A stretch of 54,157 bases of DNA from UBA3064 sp023258775 (GTDB lineage Bacteria; Pseudomonadota; Gammaproteobacteria; Burkholderiales; Burkholderiaceae_E), in contig JBIKXS010000022.1 of NCBI GenBank assembly GCA_044355655.1, forward strand, positions 1-54,157, in the 5' to 3' direction. Positions within the stretch are counted from its first letter, which is position 1, and each line of letters opens with the position of its first letter. A program made the translations under genes and the position numbers. Below, piece after piece: positions 33,232-41,350 of this stretch. The notes under the pieces were generated by a model, which was not told the origin of the DNA, did not search any database, and worked only from the letters and a program-made list of their open reading frames with translations.

Positions 33232-34215
33232 ATGCAACGAAGAGAATTCCTTGTGACTGCTTCAGCCGCGGCTGGCTTATATCTGGCCAGCACCAGCGTC
33301 CGCGCTCAGGCGCTTCCTGAGAGCGCGCGAATTCTCGCCGGATTTGCGCCCGGCGGTACCGTTGATGTTACGGCTCGCCGTTTGGCAGACCGGTTGAGGG
33401 ATGTTCTTGCCAGATCCGTGGTTGTTGAGAACCGTACCGGCGCGGGCGGTCAGATCGCACTATCGGCGCTAAAGACGCTTGCCCCTGATGGTTTATCGTT
33501 AATTATTACGCCCATGTCGATGTTGGGTATTTACCCACACACCTACAAGAAGCTGCCCTACGATCCGATTGCGGATTTTCAGCCGGTGTCTCAGGCGGTA
33601 CGGTTCGATTTTGGATTCGCGGTTGGCCCGATGGTTCCTGCAAGCGTCAAGACGCTTGGCGAATTCGTAACTTGGTGCAAAGCCAATCCAAAGGACAACA
33701 ACTTTGGAAGTCCAGCAGCAGGTTCGGTGCCGCATTTTGTAGCGGAATTGTTCGGCCGCTCTGCAGGCCTCGACCTTAAACACCTGCCATACCGCGGCAC
33801 TCAGCCCGCCATTGCCGACCTAATGGGCGCTCAGATCGCCTCGGTGTCCGGTCCAATGGGTGAGTTTCTTCAACACCTGCCCACTGGAAGAGTTCGGTTG
33901 CTTGCCACTTCGGGTGCTTCACGAAGCAGATTTGCGCCCGATGTGGCGACCTTCGCTGAACAGGGGTTTAAGGATATCGTCTTTGATGAATGGTTCGGGG
34001 TTTACATGCCCGCCAAGCCATCTGCTGATGTTTTGAACCGTACCTCAGCCGCGGTGCGTGCAGCACTGAATGCACCCGATATGGTCGAGTCCCTCGGTAA
34101 GATGGCCTTGGAGTCACGCGCATCATCCCCTGCGGAGTTGGCGGCGCTCTTAAAGAAGGACTCCGAGCGTTGGGCACCCTTGATAAAACAGATCGGGTTT
34201 ACCGCTGAATCCTGA
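33232..34215 (+). CDS. Bug/TctC family solute-binding protein in hpa operon
   Basis: A 327-residue periplasmic binding protein. The signal sequence starts MQRREFLVTASAAAG and ends STSVRAQA; the twin-Arg-like RR could indicate Tat export but the motif is incomplete. The family turn is FAPGGTVDVTARRL. The open frame extends 25 codons upstream, but ATG 33232 gives a proper signal peptide and has a GGAG upstream. It sits between hpaH and hpaE, and its stop is one base from the hpaE start, so its ligand is probably an aromatic acid or dicarboxylate of this pathway. Confidence 0.88.
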   Translation: MQRREFLVTASAAAGLYLASTSVRAQALPESARILAGFAPGGTVDVTARRLADRLRDVLARSVVVENRTGAGGQIALSALKTLAPDGLSLIITPMSMLGIYPHTYKKLPYDPIADFQPVSQAVRFDFGFAVGPMVPASVKTLGEFVTWCKANPKDNNFGSPAAGSVPHFVAELFGRSAGLDLKHLPYRGTQPAIADLMGAQIASVSGPMGEFLQHLPTGRVRLLATSGASRSRFAPDVATFAEQGFKDIVFDEWFGVYMPAKPSADVLNRTSAAVRAALNAPDMVESLGKMALESRASSPAELAALLKKDSERWAPLIKQIGFTAES

Positions 34216-34216
34216 C

Positions 34217-35692
34217 ATGGCCTTCGCTCAGATCCAGGTTGACGGGGTCGAGGTATCGCCCCACCACTATATTGACGGCGCGCGGGTGGCCTCACCGCGT
34301 AGCTTCGAGGTTTTCAGCCCCATTCAGCAGCAGCGACTCGGTGAAGTCTGCGAAGCCGACGATGAGCAGATCGCGAGGGCTATTGATGCTGCACAAAGGG
34401 CGTTTCCCGGATGGGCCGCCCTGAGCGCAGCTGAACGCAAGCCCTACCTTGATCGTTTTGCGCAAGAGATTGGCAAGCGTGCCGATGCATTTTGTGTGCT
34501 CGAAAGCAACGATGCAGGCGTGTTGCTGTCACGAATGCGACACGGTGTGGTTCCGCGCGCCATGCTCAATATCAGTTGGTTTGCAGAGCATGCGCTCAGG
34601 TTACAAGAGCGATCCATTGAGACCGATCAGGCCAGTCATCGGATACGTCATGATCCGGCTGGTGTTGTCGTGATTATTACGCCATGGAATTCGCCCCTAT
34701 TGCTTTCAACATGGAAACTTGGCCCCGCACTTGCGGCAGGCAACACATGCATCTTGAAGCCACCCGAATGGGCACCGCTCACTTGCTCACTGCTTGCCGA
34801 TGCGGCCCAGGCCGCGGGATTGCCACCAGGCGTCTTCAACCTGCTGCAAGGCGGCGGCGCCACGACAGGTGCTCGACTTGTCAGCGATAGCCGGTTAGCA
34901 AGAATTTCGTTCACAGGCAGTGTGCCGACTGCACGCGCCATCGCCCAGGCGGCAGGCGCGAACCTTGTGCCATGCAGTCTTGAGTTGGGTGGCAAGAGCC
35001 CGTTTATCGTGCTCGAAGACGCCGATGTGGAGAGCGCTGCTGCTACTGGCACGCTCATGTATCGAAATGCCGGGCAGGTTTGCTTGGCAGGTACGCGATT
35101 TCTCGTTCATGAGAAGCTGCGTGAGCCCTTTATCAAAGCCATGCGCAAGCAGGTCGAGCGACTTTGCGTTGGTGATCCACGCCATGAGGCCACCGAAGTA
35201 GGGCCCATCATTCACCCAAGACAAGTAGACCGCATCGAAGGATTTGTGAAGCGGGCGATCGCACAGGGTGCTGAGGTACTTTGGGGCGGTGAGCGCCACG
35301 CTTTTGGGGCACAGTACTTTCAGCCGACGATGTTGACTCGCGTCAGGCAAGACAGCGAGATTGTTCAGAACGAAGTCTTTGGCCCGGTCCTCACACTTCA
35401 GACCTTTCGCAGCGATGAAGAAGCCATCGCCCTGGCTAATGGTACCGACTACGGCCTCGGTGGGGTGTGCTACGGCGAAGCCGCTCACGCGACCAAGCTG
35501 GCCGAGCAGGTTCGCACGGGCTTTATATGGGTCAACAGCTTCGGTATCCGCGATTTGGCAGCGCCATTTGGCGGCATTAAACGCTCAGGCCTTGGGCGAG
35601 AAGGAGGCGACTGGAGCTTTGAATTCTTTTGCGACATCAAAGACGTCGTGATCCCGAAAAAGCCTTTTGTTGCAAGCTTCAGCCATCGTTAG
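34217..35692 (+). CDS. hpaE: 5-carboxymethyl-2-hydroxymuconate semialdehyde dehydrogenase
   Basis: A 491-residue NAD-dependent aldehyde dehydrogenase. General base Glu256 in LELGGKSP and catalytic Cys289 in GQVCLAG are intact, as is the Rossmann segment with ITPWNSPLLLS. The HpaE assignment (oxidation of the ring-cleavage semialdehyde) comes from its place in the hpa cluster; related HMS and betaine aldehyde dehydrogenases share these motifs. ATG at 34217 begins one base after the upstream Bug stop. Cytosolic. Confidence 0.85.
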   Translation: MAFAQIQVDGVEVSPHHYIDGARVASPRSFEVFSPIQQQRLGEVCEADDEQIARAIDAAQRAFPGWAALSAAERKPYLDRFAQEIGKRADAFCVLESNDAGVLLSRMRHGVVPRAMLNISWFAEHALRLQERSIETDQASHRIRHDPAGVVVIITPWNSPLLLSTWKLGPALAAGNTCILKPPEWAPLTCSLLADAAQAAGLPPGVFNLLQGGGATTGARLVSDSRLARISFTGSVPTARAIAQAAGANLVPCSLELGGKSPFIVLEDADVESAAATGTLMYRNAGQVCLAGTRFLVHEKLREPFIKAMRKQVERLCVGDPRHEATEVGPIIHPRQVDRIEGFVKRAIAQGAEVLWGGERHAFGAQYFQPTMLTRVRQDSEIVQNEVFGPVLTLQTFRSDEEAIALANGTDYGLGGVCYGEAAHATKLAEQVRTGFIWVNSFGIRDLAAPFGGIKRSGLGREGGDWSFEFFCDIKDVVIPKKPFVASFSHR

Positions 35693-35703
35693 AGAGCATA
35701 AAC

Positions 35704-36663
35704 ATGGGAACAATCCTTGGCGCAGCATTGGTATCGCATCATCCGGGCTTAATGCAATGCGAAGAGTTTCGCCGCCTCATGGGCAATGGACAAGATTCTG
35801 ATCTAATCGCTGGCTATGCTCGCTTGCGCGAGCGTATCGCTGCGGCCGCCCCGGACGTCGTGCTGATCTTCGATAGCCACTGGTTCACCACCGGCTATCA
35901 TTTGGTCGATGGTGGGGACCGCTACCAAGGAAACTACATTTCCGATGAAATGCCTTGGTATTTGTACGGGGTGCCCTACAGCTACCGGGGCTATCCAAAA
36001 CTTGCGCTCGATATTGAGGCGGTTTCGCGCGAGCAGGGAGGCTTCAACAGGGCGATTTGCAATCCTGACCTCGGCCGTCATTACCCCACGATTAATCTCA
36101 TTAAGCAGCTTCGCCTAGAGTTGTCGGGCACGCCAGTCGTCAGCGTAAGTAGCTGTCAAAACTGCGACTGGAAGCATTTCTTGAAGTCTGGCGAAGCCAT
36201 TGGTGAAGCGATACGCCGTAGCGATCTGAAGGTCGTCATGCTCGCCTCAGGTGCGCTCAGCCACAAGTTCAATGGGATCGATTGGAAGCCCAATCATCCG
36301 CGCATTTTTCACGAAAGTAATGTTTCTTCGCCAGAGAACATGGCAAGTGACAAGCGGGCAATCGAACGCATGGCCATGGGTCGGCACGATGAGATCTTGG
36401 CGCACTGGGATGAGGATTATCGACAAAGACCTTGGGAGGCCTTCGGCGCCCACTACCTACAAATGCTCGGTGCCTTAGGCGGTGCAGCATGTCGCGCCAA
36501 GGGTGAGGCACTATCTGCCTATGAAAACGCAAGGGGTACCGGCAATATTCACATGTGGTTCGATACCAGTGCCAGTGCAGATGCAGACGCATCAGCATCA
36601 GCATCAGCATCAGCATATTCCGATGCATATGCTGATGCCAGTACCAAGGCTAAAGGGAGCTAG
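35704..36663 (+). CDS. hpaD: Homoprotocatechuate 2,3-dioxygenase-like extradiol dioxygenase (LigB type)
   Basis: A 319-residue class III extradiol dioxygenase. Visible: VSHHPGLM at the N-terminus (metal His), LIFDSHWF, YRGYPKLA and MLASGALSHKF (conserved catalytic region). It opens the ring of 3,4-dihydroxyphenylacetate next to the diol, using Fe(II). The start at ATG 35704 follows hpaE by 11 bp; an upstream in-frame extension overlaps hpaE and is rejected. It ends in a 30-residue Ala/Ser/Asp tail encoded by simple repeats (36565-36660), absent from typical HpaD of about 280 residues. Confidence 0.8.
   Translation: MGTILGAALVSHHPGLMQCEEFRRLMGNGQDSDLIAGYARLRERIAAAAPDVVLIFDSHWFTTGYHLVDGGDRYQGNYISDEMPWYLYGVPYSYRGYPKLALDIEAVSREQGGFNRAICNPDLGRHYPTINLIKQLRLELSGTPVVSVSSCQNCDWKHFLKSGEAIGEAIRRSDLKVVMLASGALSHKFNGIDWKPNHPRIFHESNVSSPENMASDKRAIERMAMGRHDEILAHWDEDYRQRPWEAFGAHYLQMLGALGGAACRAKGEALSAYENARGTGNIHMWFDTSASADADASASASASAYSDAYADASTKAKGS
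36565..36660 (+). repeat. Simple-sequence repeat and hairpin in hpaD 3' end
   Basis: GCATCA is repeated 4.7 times at 36589-36616. An 11-bp inverted repeat follows: GCATCAGCATA at 36607-36617 against TATGCTGATGC at 36628-36638, with a 10-base loop. It encodes the Ala/Ser/Asp tail of the dioxygenase. Confidence 0.8.
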
Positions 36664-36666
36664 GCG

Positions 36667-37599
36667 GTGAATATTGAATTTCCTTTTCATGAATTGCCAG
36701 CTGTGATGCGGGGCCCACGCCAGGAACGCAGGCGTGTGCTGATTGGCGGCAGCGCTTTTTGGGGCAGCATGCGCGATGAGGCGAGCTTGGTGCTCGATGA
36801 TGGACGAATGATTGAGGCGCAAACGGCTCACTACCTGCCACCCGTAAACCCGAGCAAAGTGATTGCGGTCCATATTTCATACACCTCTCGTAGCCTTGAA
36901 ACCCGCAATCGGCCCAAGCCTACCGACACCCCAACCTACTTTACCAAGCCGCCAAGCGCTTTAAATGGCCATGGCGGCCAAATCCTCAAGCCTGCCGATT
37001 GCAAGTATCTTAACTACGAAGGTGAATATGCAGTGGTGATCGGTCGAACCTGCCGCAACGTTACCCCTGATGAGGCCTGGGATTTCATCGAAGGTTTTTG
37101 CCCGGCCTTGGACATGGGCTTGCAGGACTTCCGTGATACCGATCAAGGCAGCATGCTGCGGGTGAAGGGGGCCGATACCTTATTGCCCATTGGGCCAGGC
37201 ATCGTGCGAGGCGTGAACCTGTTTGAACAAACAATTCGCACCTTTGTGGACGGCCTGGTTGTGCAGGAGGCCTCTATCGGTGAGGAAACCATTTGGGGGC
37301 CCCACTATGTGATTGCCGATCTGGCGCGCCACATCACCCTCGTACCGGGCGACGTCATCCTGATGGGTACACCTTGCCACTCAAGAAGCATCGGACCAGG
37401 ACATTATGTTGAATGTGAGATTACCCAAATCGGCCGAGTAGGAGGCATGGTTGTCGCTGTCGATCCGCCGCGTGCATCAGCGCTCGGTGTCGGTCATGCG
37501 CCAACCGATTCTCCCGAAGTTCGTCGGGTTGCTCTGGGCTTTGATGAGCGTGTTCCCGAATATTTGAAGGACAACCTGCGAAGCGTTAGCAGGGCTTAA
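36667..37599 (+). CDS. hpaG: Fumarylacetoacetate hydrolase-family protein, HpaG-like
   Basis: A 310-residue FAH-family protein. The metal-binding set is visible: YEGEYAVVIG (Glu ligands), DMGLQDFRDTDQGSMLRVKGADT, and the later GDVILMGTPCHS. In this pathway FAH proteins act as 5-oxopent-3-ene-1,2,5-tricarboxylate decarboxylase and/or isomerase (HpaG); enteric HpaG is a tandem duplication of about 430 residues, whereas this is a single-domain form. GTG start, four bases after the hpaD stop. It is the last gene of the operon. The precise step is inferred from context. Confidence 0.78.
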   Translation: MNIEFPFHELPAVMRGPRQERRRVLIGGSAFWGSMRDEASLVLDDGRMIEAQTAHYLPPVNPSKVIAVHISYTSRSLETRNRPKPTDTPTYFTKPPSALNGHGGQILKPADCKYLNYEGEYAVVIGRTCRNVTPDEAWDFIEGFCPALDMGLQDFRDTDQGSMLRVKGADTLLPIGPGIVRGVNLFEQTIRTFVDGLVVQEASIGEETIWGPHYVIADLARHITLVPGDVILMGTPCHSRSIGPGHYVECEITQIGRVGGMVVAVDPPRASALGVGHAPTDSPEVRRVALGFDERVPEYLKDNLRSVSRA

Positions 37600-37678
37600 C
37601 AGGGCATTGTTTTAGCGGTTTCACAAGAAAAGACCAACAACACATGGATGTGAAGTCCCGGGGTGACTTGGTGAAGTC

Positions 37679-38593
37679 TTAGGTCAGCACCTTGCGCTTT
37701 TGGCCTTTGATTTCATCGATCCACTCGCTTAGCTGATCGCGGATGATGCGCAGCGCAGGCGCTTCTTGACGCTTACCGAGGGTGACTAGCCCGAAGCGGG
37801 CAGTGGCCTGCATGGGAGGCTTGATCGGAAGGCTTATGAGATCCGGGGCGGCGGCAACGATCGTGAGGACAACGGCATCTGTGTGTGTTGCAATATCGAC
37901 GATATGGCTGGTTTCGTCACTCATCAGCGTGACCATGTCGTCTGGATTAGCCTCCCGACCATAATCAGCCATCAGTATTCGAGCAACCTCGTCACTGAGC
38001 GTAGTCGACGCCAGGGGGTAGGCCTGGATGTCGGTGAGTGATAACTGAGTTCGGCCGAGCAATGGGTGCTCAGGTCGAACGAGAAATCCTGTTGCCAGCT
38101 CAAAGCTATGGCTGACCTCGAAGTCGGTGGACGGGCGCATGGCTCTTGTATCGACAATCGCGGCATCGAGCCTTTGACTCTTTAAGCCTTGCAAGAGCAC
38201 CTCTGTGCTTCCTCTTGATAAATAGAGACGAAGCTTAGGATGGTGCTCGGCCATGTGGCGAAGCAGCCTGCGAGAGAACAAGGCACCCGGCCCTGAGCCC
38301 AGACCAAGCTTTAGTTGACCACTCATGCCTGATTGCAATCCCTGCCGCAGGGATTTAAGCGCCTGGGTATCGCGCACCAGCCTTTGAGCCCTAACTAGGA
38401 CCTCTTGGCCAAACGGCGTCAGGATGATGCGTCTTCCGACGCGATCAAAGAGTCTGTCCCCTAGTTCCTCCTCTAAGGCTGCGATGCTGCGTGTGAGCGC
38501 AGGTTGGGTGAGAAAGACAACTCGAGCCGTTTGGGCAAAGGACCCGATCTCGGCAAGTGTCACGAAGTGTCTTAGTTGGGTGAGCGTGAGCAT
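37679..38593 (-). CDS. LysR-family transcriptional regulator
   Basis: A 304-residue LysR regulator. The helix-turn-helix reads LRHFVTLAEIGSFAQTA then FLTQPALTRSIAALE. The effector domain begins near residue 90 (GQLKLGLGSGPGALFSRRL). It is closely similar to the regulator at 45626-46525, which shares the LGLGSGPGAL-type motif, so the two are paralogues. It is divergent from the M20 amidohydrolase (107 bp) and convergent with hpaG, so it more likely controls the amidohydrolase. Confidence 0.88.
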   Translation of the reverse strand: MLTLTQLRHFVTLAEIGSFAQTARVVFLTQPALTRSIAALEEELGDRLFDRVGRRIILTPFGQEVLVRAQRLVRDTQALKSLRQGLQSGMSGQLKLGLGSGPGALFSRRLLRHMAEHHPKLRLYLSRGSTEVLLQGLKSQRLDAAIVDTRAMRPSTDFEVSHSFELATGFLVRPEHPLLGRTQLSLTDIQAYPLASTTLSDEVARILMADYGREANPDDMVTLMSDETSHIVDIATHTDAVVLTIVAAAPDLISLPIKPPMQATARFGLVTLGKRQEAPALRIIRDQLSEWIDEIKGQKRKVLT

Positions 38594-38700
38594 AACGTGA
38601 ATAAAAGTTATTGATCATTGCCTAACAATGCATTGGATTATTAAAACACGATCTCTTAATATGCAACATAGTTCATTAATGATCGAGGCAAACCAGCGTT
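38594..38700. promoter_or_regulatory. Divergent LysR-M20 control region
   Basis: A 107-bp AT-rich divergent spacer holding the perfect 10-bp palindrome CAATGCATTG at 38626-38635. The 11-mer AATGCATTGGA (38627-38637) recurs in the control region of the paralogous LysR gene at 46576-46586. It is a candidate LysR binding site. Confidence 0.4.
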
Positions 38701-39864
38701 ATGGAACGTTTAAGCACTATGGTTCTTCAGGAGTTTATCGACCTGCGGCGTGACATTCACCAGCATCCTGAATTAGCCTTTGACGAGCATCGAACGAGTG
38801 CGCTTGTTGCGGAAAGGCTTCGTTCCTGGGGCTATTCAGTAGAGACAGGACTTGGTGGCACTGGCGTTGTAGGCCAACTGAAGCGGGGTGACGGAAAAGC
38901 AAGGATTGGTTTGCGCGCTGACATGGATGCTTTGCCCATCGAAGAGTGCACGGGTGCGCCTTGGACGAGTATTCGTCCCGGCCTAATGCATGCCTGCGGG
39001 CACGATGGCCATACGGCCATGCTACTTGCCGCTGCACGTCTGCTTGCATATTCCACAGGATGGTCAGGGACGCTGAACTTAATCTTCCAACCTGCAGAGG
39101 AGGGCGGCGGTGGCGCACTTAAGATGATGCAAGACGGTCTTTTTGAGCGTTTCCCCTGTGACGCGATCTTCGCGATGCATAACATGCCCGGTTTCCCAGA
39201 GGGGCAACTCGTCTTTCGTAGCGGTCCAACAATGGCTTCATCCGACTACGCCACGGTTGAATTGCATGGCAAGGGCGGCCACGGTGCCATGCCTCACAAA
39301 GCAAGCGATGTGGTTGTTGCGGCTGCCTCAACGGTGATGGCTTTACAAACGCTGGTTTCGCGTAACGTGGATCCACTTCAGGCTGCGGTTGTAACGGTCG
39401 GCGCTATTCATGCGGGTCATGCAAACAATGTGATTCCAGCAAGTGCAAAGCTTGAAATTAGTGTTCGGGCGCTAGACCCAGCGGTTCGAGTTGCATTGCA
39501 TGACCGCCTTCATGACATTGTCAATGCACAAGCGCAATGTTACGGCGTAAGCGCCCGAATCGACTGGCGGCCAGGCTATGCCGTCTTGGTCAATGATCCC
39601 ATCGAAACCGAGCGGGCACTCGATGTTGCTCGAAAACACTTCCAAGCCGAGCAAATCAATCCACAAGGACCGATGCTCACTGGCAGCGAAGACTTCGCCT
39701 TCATGCTCGAGCGCGTCCCTGGTTGCTACTTGTTTATCGGCAATGGAAGCGACGGTGAACCTGGAGCTTGCATGGTGCACAACCCAGGCTATGACTTTAA
39801 CGATAACAACATTGCGGTGGGGGCCAAGTATTGGTGCGCCCTTGCCCATGAACTGCTTTCATAG
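38701..39864 (+). CDS. M20 family amidohydrolase (hippurate hydrolase-like)
   Basis: A 387-residue M20D metallopeptidase. Zinc-site motifs are GLRADMDALPIEE, HACGHDGHTAML, PAEEGGGGA (catalytic Glu) and later MHNMPGFPEG; a final GSEDFAFM contributes the last ligand region. These enzymes hydrolyse N-acyl amino acids such as hippurate or indoleacetyl conjugates in the cytosol. Released aromatic acids or amino acids could feed the neighbouring hpa and D-amino-acid pathways. The stop codon is the first triplet of an 18-bp tandem repeat. Confidence 0.88.
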   Translation: MERLSTMVLQEFIDLRRDIHQHPELAFDEHRTSALVAERLRSWGYSVETGLGGTGVVGQLKRGDGKARIGLRADMDALPIEECTGAPWTSIRPGLMHACGHDGHTAMLLAAARLLAYSTGWSGTLNLIFQPAEEGGGGALKMMQDGLFERFPCDAIFAMHNMPGFPEGQLVFRSGPTMASSDYATVELHGKGGHGAMPHKASDVVVAAASTVMALQTLVSRNVDPLQAAVVTVGAIHAGHANNVIPASAKLEISVRALDPAVRVALHDRLHDIVNAQAQCYGVSARIDWRPGYAVLVNDPIETERALDVARKHFQAEQINPQGPMLTGSEDFAFMLERVPGCYLFIGNGSDGEPGACMVHNPGYDFNDNNIAVGAKYWCALAHELLS

Positions 39865-39933
39865 CCAGGTCTTGATTCGTAGCCAGGTCTTGATTCGTAG
39901 CCAGGTCTTGATTCGTAACCAGATCTTGATTGA
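39862..39933 (+). repeat. 18-bp tandem repeat, four copies
   Basis: TAGCCAGGTCTTGATTCG occurs three times exactly (39862-39915) and a fourth time with three changes (39916-39933). The first TAG is the stop of the M20 gene; since 18 is a multiple of three, the next two copies repeat an in-frame stop. No spacers, so not CRISPR. Confidence 0.9.
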
Positions 39934-40031
39934 TTGGTTTAAGTGAAAAGCAAAAGTGGCGTTTTGCCATACATCTCACCCAGGCATGTTCTAAATCTCA
40001 TTCACATGTTCAACTTAATTAATTTTATAGA

Positions 40032-41267
40032 ATGAATAAGCATATCGTTATTATCGGCGGCGGTATTACGGGCGTTACAACCGCGTACACGCTCATCAAA
40101 CAAGGGTTTGAGGTTACCCTGATAGAGAAGAACCGCTATCCAGGCATGGAGACTTCGTATGCCAATGGTGGTCAACTGTCAGCCTCTAATGCTGAGGTTT
40201 GGACGCATCCTTCAACACTCATCAAGGGCCTCAAGTGGATGTTTAAGCATGACGCGCCACTATTGATGAATCCAACGCCAAGTTGGCACAAGCTGAGTTG
40301 GATGGCGGAATTTATCGCCGCTATTCCAAGGTACAAGGAAAATACGATATCGACAGCGCGTTTGGCGATTGAATCGCGCCAACACCACTTTGCCTGGGCC
40401 CAAGCCGAAGGCATTGAGTTTGACCATAAGCGAAAAGGCATTCTTCACTTTTACAGGGATAAAAAAGGCTTTGAGCATGCTGCTCAGGTCTCAAAGCTGC
40501 TGGCTGCAGGCGGACTTCCTCGCCGCGCGGTAACACCGCAAGAGATCGAGGCTATTGAGCCTAGCTTGCATGGCAAGTTTTACGGTGGTTACTTTACCGA
40601 GAGTGACTCCACAGGGGATATTCATAAATTTACCTACGGTCTGGCGAAAGCCTGCGAGCGTCATGGCGTGAAGATTTATAACGAGCATGAGGTGCTTAGT
40701 GTTGGTTCAAATGGCAAGAGTGCCTTTGTTCAGGTTAAACACGCTGGCGAGACCCTATCGCTGACCTTTGACGCGATGGTCGTTTGCGCTGGCGTGCATG
40801 GCCGCCGATTGGCCGCACAACTTGGCGATCGTCTCAATATTTATCCTGTAAAGGGTTATTCGATCACCGTGAATCTGCCCGATGCCGATAGTCAGTCGGC
40901 TGCACCGCAGGTCAGTCTGCTTGACGATGAAACCAAGCTGGTGACGAGTCGACTCGGCGATGATCGCTTTCGCGTTGCAGGCACTGCCGAGTACAACGGC
41001 ATCAATTTGGACATTCGTGCAGACCGGATTCAGCCGCTTATCCATTGGGTCAATCAGTGCTTTCCAGGTATTGACACGAGGAAGGTCGTGCCATGGGCAG
41101 GTTTGCGACCGATGATGCCCGATATGCTGCCTCGGGTGGGGCAAGGAAAGCGTACCAACGTTTTTTATAACACAGGTCATGGTCACTTGGGTTGGACGCT
41201 TTCTGCGATTACGGCGCACCAATTGGCAGGAAAGGTCATGGCATGGTCAAGATCGGGTCAAGGCTAA
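40032..41267 (+). CDS. dadA: D-amino acid dehydrogenase, FAD-dependent
   Basis: A 411-residue FAD oxidoreductase of the DadA family. The dinucleotide-binding motif IIGGGITGVTTAYTL is at the N-terminus, followed by YANGGQLSASNAEVW, which is characteristic of DadA, and PWAGLRPMMPDMLP near the C-terminus. It oxidises D-amino acids to 2-oxo acids and ammonia at the inner membrane, passing electrons to the respiratory chain. No alanine racemase is adjacent. An AT-rich leader of about 100 bp precedes it after the tandem repeats. Confidence 0.9.
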   Translation: MNKHIVIIGGGITGVTTAYTLIKQGFEVTLIEKNRYPGMETSYANGGQLSASNAEVWTHPSTLIKGLKWMFKHDAPLLMNPTPSWHKLSWMAEFIAAIPRYKENTISTARLAIESRQHHFAWAQAEGIEFDHKRKGILHFYRDKKGFEHAAQVSKLLAAGGLPRRAVTPQEIEAIEPSLHGKFYGGYFTESDSTGDIHKFTYGLAKACERHGVKIYNEHEVLSVGSNGKSAFVQVKHAGETLSLTFDAMVVCAGVHGRRLAAQLGDRLNIYPVKGYSITVNLPDADSQSAAPQVSLLDDETKLVTSRLGDDRFRVAGTAEYNGINLDIRADRIQPLIHWVNQCFPGIDTRKVVPWAGLRPMMPDMLPRVGQGKRTNVFYNTGHGHLGWTLSAITAHQLAGKVMAWSRSGQG

Positions 41268-41350
41268 ACGCTGGATGGACCTGGCATACCGGATCAATAG
41301 AACGGACCTGAATCTTAAATTGTTTTGATTTTTATCAATAGGAGACGAGT

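Noticed and set aside
35629..35703. N-terminal extension of the HpaD-like protein
   Set aside because: It overlaps hpaE and is Arg-rich; ATG at 35704 gives the standard family N-terminus.
39862..39933. CRISPR-like array
   Set aside because: The 18-bp units are directly adjacent with no spacers, so it is a simple tandem repeat.
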